Source of the DNA: JAAYKS01 sp964479435
GTDB taxonomy: Bacteria; Bacillota; Clostridia; Saccharofermentanales; UBA5734
Assembly (NCBI GenBank): GCA_964479435.1
Contig: CAYZME010000048.1
Coordinates: forward strand, 1-15,485
Length of the DNA: 15,485 nucleotides
Reading direction: 5' to 3'
The notes beneath the pieces were generated by a model. It ran no database searches and was not told where the DNA came from. It worked only from the letters and a program-made list of their open reading frames with translations. Both the position numbers and the translations under genes were made by a program. How positions within the stretch are numbered: the first letter of the stretch is position 1; every line of letters begins with the position of its first letter. This document shows positions 1 through 5,978 of the stretch, piece by piece.

Positions 1-592
1 GCCCCCCTGTTGTGGGCAAGGAATGCCACGAAGCCAGCAAGTCACGTACCGGAGTTTGCCGCTCCCCTTCCCAGGGCATAAACGCCAACTCCGACATCGC
101 GGCCTCGCGACAGGCTTCGGTATAAACCAGCGGCGCCGCGACGGCCGGGACCCTGCCCCGGCCGCTCTGGCGCGCCGCCTCCCGCGCGATCCGGCGCAGG
201 CGCTCCAGCTTGCTCTGCCAACCGCGGTCCGCGGGGCCCAGGCGGGAGATCGTGCGGTCACAGATGACCGGCACGATGCGCGCGGCACCCAATTCGACGG
301 CTTTGCGGACGATTTCGTCCAGTTTGTCGCCTTTGGGGATGCCCTGGTAGAGGACGGCGTCGTATACCGCTTCGGCGTGGTTGGCCTCGACCCGCTCGAT
401 GCGGGCGCAGATTTGCCGGGCCTCCACCCGCTCCACAACACAGGTGTGGTCGTTGGACGCGGCGTCGCAGAGGATAAACCGGTCGCCGCGGCGCATCCGC
501 AACACGTCGCGCGCGTAATGCGCGTCCTGGCCCGCGAGGCACACCTCCCCGCTCGTCGGCAGCAGCTGATCCTCGGCAAACAAGCGCATCAT
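1..592 (-). CDS. rsmE: 16S rRNA m3U1498 methyltransferase RsmE (3' end cut by window edge)
   Basis: The minus-strand frame starts at two consecutive ATG codons (592 and 589) and runs open to the left edge, giving about 197 residues of a family usually near 245. RsmE methylates N3 of U1498 in 16S rRNA, using SAM. Seen: the N-terminal PUA-like part (MMRLFAEDQLL..., then HYARDVLRMRRGDRF) and the SPOUT-domain start with QGIPKGDKLDEIVRKAVELG and a conserved R-x-WQ-x-KLERLRRIAREAARQSGR segment. The end carrying the GPEGG and trefoil-knot motifs lies outside the window. An AAGGAG lies at 606-611, 13 nt before the first ATG. In B. subtilis this gene follows prmA directly; here a threonine aldolase and trpB lie between them. 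A TACAAT-like -10 at 659-664 could give it its own promoter, but no good -35 is seen. Confidence 0.93.
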   Translation of the reverse strand, partial: MMRLFAEDQLLPTSGEVCLAGQDAHYARDVLRMRRGDRFILCDAASNDHTCVVERVEARQICARIERVEANHAEAVYDAVLYQGIPKGDKLDEIVRKAVELGAARIVPVICDRTISRLGPADRGWQSKLERLRRIAREAARQSGRGRVPAVAAPLVYTEACREAAMSELAFMPWEGERQTPVRDLLASWHSLPTTGG

Positions 593-665
593 CGTCTATG
601 GTCCACTCCTTCGCTCCATCCTGCCGCCCGCGTTTCGCGGCGTCGGCGATTCGCAGGTATTGTAA

Positions 666-706
666 CGGAAAAACCCTTCCCGGTGTCCATCGGGAAAGGT
701 TTTCCG
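666..706 (-). terminator. probable intrinsic terminator after trpB
   Basis: A stem of about 15 bp pairs 666-682 with 691-706 (one unpaired base, one weak pair), with an 8-nt loop. Read on the minus strand, the second arm contains a run of five T and is followed by CCGTTAC. The T run lies inside the stem rather than after it, so efficiency is uncertain. Its place 53 nt beyond the trpB stop fits a terminator separating trpB from rsmE. Confidence 0.55.
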
Positions 707-758
707 CATTGGCATTTTGTTTTCGATTTCTACGGGATGGCCGTCCGAACAAAACGGC

Positions 759-1985
759 TCATTTTTCCAGTCTGTCGCCGTAATGCTCGATGACAAAATC
801 CAGGTCTTTGTCGCCTCGGCCGGAGCAATTGACCAGAATCGAGCCGGTGCCCATTTCCTGGGCCAGCTGCATGGCATACGCCACCGCATGGGCGCTTTCC
901 AGAGCCGGGATGATCCCCTCCATCTTGGACAAGACGAAGAACGCGTCGATCGCCTCGGCGTCCGTTGCGGTTTTATAGGTGACTCTCCCCAAATCCCTGA
1001 GATACGCGTGTTCGGGGCCGACGGAAGGGTAATCAAGCCCGCTGGCGACCGAATAGACCGGTTGCGGTTCGCCTTTTTCGTTTTGCAACATGATGGAATT
1101 GAACCCGTGCATCACGCCCTCCGCGCCATAGGTCAGGCTGGCGGCATGCTGCCCGATTTCAGTGCCGATGCCAAGCGGCTCCACGCCATACAGCTTGACC
1201 GGATCATTCAAAAAGGGCGTCATAATTCCGGCCGCATTGGAGCCGCCGCCGACACAGGCCACGACCGCGTCGGGCAGATTCCCCGTCATCTCCAGGAACT
1301 GTTCTCGGGCCTCGATGCCGACGACGGTCTGAAAATCTCGCACCATCAGCGGGAAAGGGTGCGGCCCGACGACGGAACCGATGCAATACATGGTGTCCTC
1401 ATATTCCGTCATATAGGCCTCAAAGGCGGCGTCCACCGCTTCTTTGAGCGTTTTGAGCCCATGTGAAACCGGGACCACCTTTGCCCCCAGCAATTTCATC
1501 CTCGCCACATTGGGCGCTTGTTTCGCGATGTCCACCTCGCCCATGTAGATATCGCATTCCATGCCAAAAAAAGCCGCCGCGGTCGCCAGCGCGACCCCGT
1601 GCTGCCCGGCGCCGGTCTCGGCGATGATCTTCTTTTTGCCCAGATATTTCGCCAGAAGAGCCTCGCCCATACAGTGGTTCAGTTTATGGGCGCCGGTGTG
1701 GTTCAGGTCTTCTCTTTTGAGGTAAATCTGGCAGTTCCCCAACGAATTCGACAGCCGTTCGCAGTGGTAGGTCGGGGTGGGGCGGCCCTGGAATTCCCTG
1801 CGGATTCTTCTGAGCTCGCTGATGAATTTGGAGCTCTGGCAGATGGTCTGGTAGCCGGTTGAAATTTTCTCAAACTCGGAAACGAGCTGCGGCGGGATGA
1901 ACGCACCGCCATACGTGCCAAAATAGCCTTCTTTGGTGGGGGTTTGTTTCCGGTAAACCGCGTAGTCGACATTCGGAATTAACAT
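759..1985 (-). CDS. trpB: Tryptophan synthase beta chain, orphan (no trpA nearby), T-box controlled
   Basis: A 408-residue PLP enzyme that joins indole and L-serine to give L-tryptophan; normally it works with TrpA. Seen: YFGTYGGAF near residue 21, GRPTP (67-71), KREDLNHTGAHK with the PLP lysine K101, AETGAGQHG with the catalytic glutamate E123, GPHPFPLMVRDFQ, the phosphate-binding GGGSNAAG, SGLDYPSVGPEHA and CSGRGDKD near the end. The sequence is of TrpB1 type rather than TrpB2. The usual HKxNN is HKLNH here, and the usual PETL after GGxY/F is replaced by PPQL. The start follows AAAAGGAG with 7 nt spacing. No trpA or other trp gene is in the window, so it may recycle or scavenge indole, or pair with a distant trpA (inference). 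A Trp T-box leader lies upstream. Confidence 0.95.
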   Translation of the reverse strand: MLIPNVDYAVYRKQTPTKEGYFGTYGGAFIPPQLVSEFEKISTGYQTICQSSKFISELRRIRREFQGRPTPTYHCERLSNSLGNCQIYLKREDLNHTGAHKLNHCMGEALLAKYLGKKKIIAETGAGQHGVALATAAAFFGMECDIYMGEVDIAKQAPNVARMKLLGAKVVPVSHGLKTLKEAVDAAFEAYMTEYEDTMYCIGSVVGPHPFPLMVRDFQTVVGIEAREQFLEMTGNLPDAVVACVGGGSNAAGIMTPFLNDPVKLYGVEPLGIGTEIGQHAASLTYGAEGVMHGFNSIMLQNEKGEPQPVYSVASGLDYPSVGPEHAYLRDLGRVTYKTATDAEAIDAFFVLSKMEGIIPALESAHAVAYAMQLAQEMGTGSILVNCSGRGDKDLDFVIEHYGDRLEK

Positions 1986-2061
1986 AAGAATTCTCCTTTT
2001 ATTTCTGTTTCACAGATGTGTTCGCGAAAATCGGCGAAAAACAGGATGTTCAATCGTACGT

Positions 2062-2085
2062 GCGCCAAGCCTCATAGGTTGGCGC
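2062..2085 (-). promoter_or_regulatory. Hairpin over the stop codon of the trpB-leader small ORF
   Basis: Read on the minus strand, GCGCCAACCT pairs with AGG-(C)-TTGGCGC: ten base pairs with one bulged base and a 3-nt loop. The TGA stop of the 36-codon ORF (2074-2072) lies in the loop and the adjoining stem. No T run follows, so it is not an intrinsic terminator. A ribosome finishing the small ORF would melt it. A role in coupling or attenuation of trpB is inference. Confidence 0.5.
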
Positions 2086-2182
2086 CAAGGATCTCCCGCC
2101 ATCGGTCCACCGCGGCGCTCGCGCGGATGCTCCGGCGCGGCGGCGTGGCGCGCGAGATCTGATGCGGCCCGCTGGTTTGCAT
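2072..2182 (-). CDS. 36-residue small ORF in the trpB leader (unknown function)
   Basis: The ORF begins at ATG 2182 behind a near-perfect ribosome site, AAGGAGG, with 8 nt spacing; this is stronger than that of most genes here. It codes for a basic peptide starting MQTSGPHQISRATPPRR and ending DRWREILGANL, with one Trp (W28) and no cysteine. It lies between the T-box terminator and trpB, with 86 nt to the trpB start, so it is translated only when the T-box reads through. The B. subtilis anti-TRAP gene rtpA is also placed behind a Trp T-box, but this peptide lacks the zinc-binding cysteines of anti-TRAP. It resembles no family I know. Possible roles are a leader peptide or a small regulator. 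No homology is claimed; the evidence is the ribosome site and position only. Confidence 0.5.
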   Translation of the reverse strand: MQTSGPHQISRATPPRRSIRASAAVDRWREILGANL

Positions 2183-2228
2183 GGTATGAACCTCCTTGTC
2201 TGTCGAGGGCTTCCGGTGTCGAGGCAAC

Positions 2229-2266
2229 AAAAAAGCCCTTGTCCCCTGTTCTTCTGGGACAAGAGC
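2229..2266 (-). terminator. T-box intrinsic terminator
   Basis: On the minus strand GCTCTTGTCCC pairs with GGGACAAGGGC (11 bp with one G-U pair, 10-nt loop), followed directly by TTTTTT. This is the regulated terminator of the T-box leader. It should form when tRNA-Trp is charged and be replaced by the antiterminator when uncharged tRNA binds. Confidence 0.92.
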
Positions 2267-2516
2267 CTCGACTCCTGCGGTGCCACCCGGATTGGTCGCT
2301 CTCGGGCGACCCCCTCTGCCATGTACAAACATACATGCTCCGCGGTAACGGCCGGATCCCGTCGACGCCTACCCACACCCGTTGCCGGGTCTGATCGGAT
2401 CGCCCTCCTGAGTCCATTCGCTGCGCTTGCGTCCGCCGCGATTCCACCGTCCGCGGCTCTCTATATGACACGATACACAGGTACTCTTCTCAGTCATCGG
2501 TTTGACAGATGAAAGT
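2229..2516 (-). promoter_or_regulatory. T-box riboswitch, tRNA-Trp (UGG specifier)
   Basis: All main T-box parts are visible on the minus strand. The Stem I base pairs CTGAG (2489-2493) with CTCAG (2408-2412). The specifier loop has the loop-E pattern AGTA on one side and GAA-TGG-A on the other, with the specifier TGG (Trp) at 2414-2416. Further up are helices CTGTGT/GCGCAG and GTGTC/GACGC, an AGAGA bulge, the GCCGCG/CGCGGC stem and a GGTGGAA terminal loop. The conserved T-box GGGTGGCACCGC is at 2277-2288. Its TGGC bulge should pair with an acceptor end GCCA, fitting the G discriminator of bacterial tRNA-Trp. The terminator follows. Expected effect: trpB is expressed when uncharged tRNA-Trp accumulates. 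Confidence 0.95.
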
Positions 2517-2522
2517 AAGCCC

Positions 2523-2551
2523 ATACTAAACCCCGCCCCGGGAGCTGTCAA
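2523..2551 (-). promoter_or_regulatory. Sigma-A-type promoter of the T-box/trpB unit
   Basis: On the minus strand, a perfect -35 TTGACA (2546-2551), a 17-nt spacer and -10 TAGTAT (2523-2528). Transcription should start near the A at 2516, just ahead of T-box Stem I. Confidence 0.88.
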
Positions 2552-2599
2552 GTCTTTTTTTTGCCGGACGGAATTGCTTTTTGTAGCGGCGCGGACGCT

Positions 2600-2624
2600 C
2601 CTGGCCGCCGCCAGGGTCTATACT
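2600..2624 (+). promoter_or_regulatory. Inverted repeat and -10-like box ahead of the threonine aldolase
   Basis: CCTGGC-CGCC-GCCAGG (2600-2615) is a perfect 6-bp inverted repeat, followed 3 nt later by TATACT (2619-2624), a good -10 box. No fair -35 lies 16-18 nt upstream, so the repeat occupies the -35/spacer region. It could be an operator for an activator or repressor, or simply a G+C-rich coincidence. Confidence 0.35.
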
Positions 2625-2662
2625 CGGAGAGAGACGACAACCACCAGCGGAGGATTCGTGCG

Positions 2663-3706
2663 ATGCAAAACGGAATCATCGATCTGCGCAGCGACACCGT
2701 CACCCACCCCACCCCGGCTATGCGGCAGGCCATGGCGACCGCGCCGGTCGGCGACGATGTCTACGGCGACGACCCCACTGTCAACAGTCTGGAGCGCCTG
2801 GCCGCCGAGGTGACGGGCAAGCAGGCGGCGCTGTTTGTGACCAGCGGCACCATGGGCAACCAGATCGCGCTGGCGGTGTGGGCCGCGCGCGGGGACGAGG
2901 TGATCCTGCCGGACAATTGCCATATCGTCGCCCATGAAGCCGGCGCCGCCGCCTGGTTGGCCGGCGCGCAACTGCGCACCCTGCCCGCGGCCCGCGGCGT
3001 GCCGATGCGGCCGGACGACGTCGAGCGGGTGATCCGCAAAAACACCGCCGACCTCCACTCGCCGCGCACCGCCCTGATCACGTATGAAAATGCCGACTCC
3101 GACGGCTTTGTCCGCTCTTTGGCCTGGATGGATGAGATCCGCGCGCGGGCCGACCGCTACCGGCTGCCGGTCCATCTGGACGGCGCGCGGCTGTTCAACG
3201 CCGCGACGGCGCTGGATGTGCCGGCGGCGGCGATCTGCGCGCGGGCTGACTCAGTTACGTTTTGTTTATCCAAGGGGTTGTGCGCGCCGGTCGGCTCGCT
3301 GTTGTGCGGGACGCGGGATTTTGTCGGGCAGGCCCGGCGTTTGCGCAAAAGACTGGGCGGCGGCATGCGCCAGGCGGGGATCCTGGCGGCGGCCGGCTTG
3401 CTGGCCATCCGCGAGATGGCGCCGCGTCTGGCCGATGACCACGCGCGGGCAGACCGCTTGGCGGCGGCGCTGACTGGCATCCCCGGGGTGGTGCGGGTGG
3501 ACGGCCATCCCACGATCAATATGGTGTGGTTGCGTTTGGACGGATACCCGCTCGACGCGCGCACCCTGACCGCCCGTCTGCGAGAGGCGGGGATCCTCAT
3601 CAACGAACCGGACGAGGGGTTGCTGCGCCTGGTGACCCATTACGGGGTCGATGACGACGACGTCGCGCGCGTAGCCGCACAGATCGCGGCGTGGGCCCTC
3701 CCCTGA
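2663..3706 (+). CDS. ltaE: Low-specificity L-threonine aldolase (PLP, fold type I)
   Basis: A 347-residue protein of the beta-eliminating lyase/threonine aldolase family, which splits L-threonine or L-allo-threonine into glycine and acetaldehyde. Seen: the N-terminal IDLRSDTVTHPTPAMRQAM and GDDVYGDDPTVNSLE typical of the family, TSGTMGNQIAL for PLP phosphate binding, DNCHIVAHE with H87 and H91, HLDGAR with the PLP-ring aspartate D173, and FCLSKGLCAPVGS with Schiff-base lysine K204. The start at ATG 2663 has GGAGG 9 nt upstream; the longer open frame upstream lacks family sequence. It is the only convincing plus-strand gene. It is divergent from the T-box/trpB unit (about 110 nt between expected start regions) and convergent with prmA. 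Not recognised as regulated by Trp. Confidence 0.94.
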   Translation: MQNGIIDLRSDTVTHPTPAMRQAMATAPVGDDVYGDDPTVNSLERLAAEVTGKQAALFVTSGTMGNQIALAVWAARGDEVILPDNCHIVAHEAGAAAWLAGAQLRTLPAARGVPMRPDDVERVIRKNTADLHSPRTALITYENADSDGFVRSLAWMDEIRARADRYRLPVHLDGARLFNAATALDVPAAAICARADSVTFCLSKGLCAPVGSLLCGTRDFVGQARRLRKRLGGGMRQAGILAAAGLLAIREMAPRLADDHARADRLAAALTGIPGVVRVDGHPTINMVWLRLDGYPLDARTLTARLREAGILINEPDEGLLRLVTHYGVDDDDVARVAAQIAAWALP

Positions 3707-3725
3707 TGCCGGAGCACGTGAGAAA

Positions 3726-3748
3726 GCGACGGTAAAATCAGCCGTCGC
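3726..3748 (-). terminator. Hairpin over the prmA stop, possible terminator
   Basis: GCGACGG pairs with CCGTCGC (7 bp, 9-nt loop). On the minus strand it spans the prmA stop codon and is followed by TTTCTC, a short T-rich tail. Read on the plus strand it is followed by G+C-rich sequence, so it would serve prmA rather than the convergent threonine aldolase. Confidence 0.5.
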
Positions 3749-4718
3749 GCCGGGCCGCGATCGCCACCCAGTCCTCCCGTCGCGCGGTTTGAGCGACCGT
3801 GAAGCCGTTGCGGGTCAGTGCCGCGCAAATCTCCGGTTCCCGTTCGCCGATGATCCCCGACACCAGATACCATCCGCGCGGGCGGATCCAGCGCGTCACA
3901 AGCGGCGTCAGCGGCAGGATCACATCGGCGACGATGTTGGCGGCCACCAGGTCAAATGGTTCGCTGCCCATCGCCTGCCAGACCGCGGGATCGGTGAGAA
4001 CATCGCCGACAATCACCCGGTAGCCGCGCGGGTCGATCCCGTTGAGGGCGGCGTGTTCCGGGACGATCTGGCGGGCTTTGTCGTCGACGTCGACGGCCAC
4101 GGCCGCGCCCGCGCCCAGCAGCTGCGCGGCGAGAAAGAGCACGCCGCTGCCACAGCCGAGGTCCAGCATCCGCGCGCCCGCGGTGATCCGGTCTTCCAGC
4201 AATTGCAGACACAGTTGCGTCGACGCGTGCTGACCGGTGCCAAAAATCGCGCTGTTTTGCAAACGCACGGCCGTCCGTCCCGCGTGAGCGGCCGGGATCT
4301 CCTCCCAGGCCGGTTGGATCAGCAGACGTTCTCCGACCGGGATGGGGACAAAGTACTGTTTCCACAACGCGTCCCAACCGGAATCGTCTACCCGGTCGAC
4401 GGTCACACGCAAGCTGCCGAGATCCACACCCAAATCCAGCCGCCGCAAGTCGGCGAGCCGCTCCCGCAGCCGCTCGACGAGGGTGTAACTGGCCGATGTG
4501 TCGTCGAGGTACGCCTGGACCGCCGGACCGCCCATCGCCGCCGCCAATTGCGAATAATCCGCGTAATCCCAGAAGCGGCCGGCCTGCTCGAGGACGCGTT
4601 CGACCTCTTCGGCGCCGTCGATGATCGACAACTGGTCGATGCCCAGGGTGTGCCAAACGGCACTGACCGGATCAATCCCTGCCTGTGTCGTCTCAACCGT
4701 TACCTGCAGCCAATCCAC
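3738..4718 (-). CDS. prmA: Ribosomal protein L11 methyltransferase PrmA
   Basis: A 326-residue SAM-dependent enzyme that methylates lysines and the N-terminus of ribosomal protein L11. Seen: an N-terminal substrate-recognition part (MDWLQVTVETTQAGIDPVSA), W-x-x-x-W-KQYFVPIPVGERLLIQPAW, FGTGQHASTQLCLQLLED, SAM motif I LDLGCGSGVL, VDVDDKA (ribose-binding acid) and VAANIVADVILPL. The family usually has GTGxHPTT; here it is GTGQHAST. The start is GTG at 4718 with GAGG 5 nt upstream, 21 nt after the dnaJ stop, so it is very probably cotranscribed with dnaJ as in B. subtilis (yqeT). Length is near the family norm of about 300. Confidence 0.95.
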   Translation of the reverse strand: MDWLQVTVETTQAGIDPVSAVWHTLGIDQLSIIDGAEEVERVLEQAGRFWDYADYSQLAAAMGGPAVQAYLDDTSASYTLVERLRERLADLRRLDLGVDLGSLRVTVDRVDDSGWDALWKQYFVPIPVGERLLIQPAWEEIPAAHAGRTAVRLQNSAIFGTGQHASTQLCLQLLEDRITAGARMLDLGCGSGVLFLAAQLLGAGAAVAVDVDDKARQIVPEHAALNGIDPRGYRVIVGDVLTDPAVWQAMGSEPFDLVAANIVADVILPLTPLVTRWIRPRGWYLVSGIIGEREPEICAALTRNGFTVAQTARREDWVAIAARRDG

Positions 4719-4739
4719 GTGCGCCTCGCCGCTCTCTTT

Positions 4740-5861
4740 CTATGAATGGAACGCGTCGCGCAGCTTTTTGAAAAAACTGCGGCGCTTCTGATAATTCTTA
4801 TCGGTGCAGCTCTCGTCAAAGCGGGTCAGCAACTCGCGCTGCTCACCCGACAATTGCCGCGGCACTTCGATGTTGACGCGAAAGATGTGGTCGCCGCGTG
4901 ACGAGGGGCGGTTGAGATGCTGGATCCCTTTGCCGCGCAAAGTGAACGTATCACCCGACTGGGTTCCTTCGCGGATTTTAAAGGCGACCGGCCCGTCGAT
5001 CGTCGGCACCTCGATCTCGGCCCCCAACGCTGCCTGGGTAAACGTGATCGGCACATCGCAAAAGGTATTGGCGCCTTCGCGTTCAAAGATCGGGTGGGGA
5101 CGCACGTTGATTTCGATGTACAGATCGCCATACGGTCCGCCGCGCTCGCCCGGCTCGCCCTCGCCGCGCATCGATAGCATTTCACCATGGCCGACGCCGG
5201 CGGGGATGCGCACATTGAGCTTTTTGGCCGTGTTGCGCCGCCCCCGGCCGTTGCAATGCGGACAGGGGTTGCGGATGATTTTGCCCGAGCCGCCGCAATC
5301 CGGACAGGGGCGCGACGACATGACGGCGCCAAACAAGGTCTGCTGGCGGGTATTGACCTGCCCGGAGCCCTGGCAGCGGCCACAGGTTTCGGTCGACTCG
5401 CCGTCGCGCGCGCCGGTCCCCTGGCAGTGGGTACACAAGTCTTCTTTGTTGATCGTGATCTCGCGCTCGATGCCAAAGGCGGCTTCCATAAAGTCGAGAT
5501 TCATCCGGTATTTCAGATTGGCGCCCCGCTGGGGCCGGTTGCTCTGCGGGCCGCCGCCAAAGCCGCCAAAAAAGGAGCCGAAGATGTCGTCGAGGTTGAT
5601 GTTGAAATCACCAAAGCCGCCAAAGCCCTGGCCATCCATCCCGGCGTGGCCGAATTGGTCGTATTGCCGCCGTTTGTCGGCGTCGCTCAACACCGCGTAC
5701 GCTTCGTTGGCTTCCTTGAACTTGGCCTCGGCCGCTTTGTCGCCGGGGTTGAGGTCGGGGTGATATTTTTTCGCCAGTTGGCGGTAGGCTTTCTTCAACT
5801 CATCGTCGGAAGCGCCTTTGGCGACACCCAACACTTCGTAGTAGTCTCTTTTGTCAGCCAA
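4740..5861 (-). CDS. dnaJ: Chaperone protein DnaJ (Hsp40)
   Basis: A 373-residue type I Hsp40 that delivers unfolded clients to DnaK and stimulates its ATPase. Seen: J domain (about 5-70) with KKYHPD (HPD 34-36), a Gly/Phe-rich linker (GFGGFGDFN...GSFFGGFGGGP), four zinc-binding CxxCxGxG repeats (CTHCQGTG, CGRCQGSG, CPDCGGSG, CPHCNGRG), then the C-terminal client-binding domains (PHPIFEREGANTFCDVPITFTQAALG). The start is TTG at 5861 with GGAGG 9 nt upstream; the first residues MADKRDYYEVLGV match the family. It lies 117 nt after dnaK, and that gap holds a long hairpin. It should be HrcA-regulated with the operon. Confidence 0.98.
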   Translation of the reverse strand: MADKRDYYEVLGVAKGASDDELKKAYRQLAKKYHPDLNPGDKAAEAKFKEANEAYAVLSDADKRRQYDQFGHAGMDGQGFGGFGDFNINLDDIFGSFFGGFGGGPQSNRPQRGANLKYRMNLDFMEAAFGIEREITINKEDLCTHCQGTGARDGESTETCGRCQGSGQVNTRQQTLFGAVMSSRPCPDCGGSGKIIRNPCPHCNGRGRRNTAKKLNVRIPAGVGHGEMLSMRGEGEPGERGGPYGDLYIEINVRPHPIFEREGANTFCDVPITFTQAALGAEIEVPTIDGPVAFKIREGTQSGDTFTLRGKGIQHLNRPSSRGDHIFRVNIEVPRQLSGEQRELLTRFDESCTDKNYQKRRSFFKKLRDAFHS

Positions 5862-5891
5862 ACTCCGGCTCCTCCAATCGACAGACCGGCC

Positions 5892-5947
5892 GCCGGCGTG
5901 GCTGATGCCCGGGATGAAACGCGCTCATCCGCGGGCGTGCCACCGGC
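5892..5947 (-). repeat. Long imperfect inverted repeat between dnaK and dnaJ
   Basis: GGATGA (5912-5917) and TCATCC (5925-5930) form a perfect inner stem with a 7-nt loop. Outside it, GCCC/GGGC-type pairs and then GGC..GCCGG against CCGGC continue the pairing with small bulges out to 5892 and 5947. No T run follows on the minus strand, so a terminator is unlikely. An RNA processing or stability element between the two cistrons is the simplest reading (inference). Confidence 0.5.
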
Positions 5948-5978
5948 AGCCGTATCTAAAATATTATCGTGTCGAGGG

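Noticed and set aside
23..793. Plus-strand ORF opposite rsmE
   Set aside because: A G+C-driven antisense shadow with no recognisable domain and no ribosome site; the minus strand codes for RsmE.
2010..2471. ORFs of 108-153 codons on the minus strand across the trpB leader
   Set aside because: They run through the T-box Stem I and terminator, which are better explained as structured RNA; only the 36-codon ORF with a strong ribosome site was kept.
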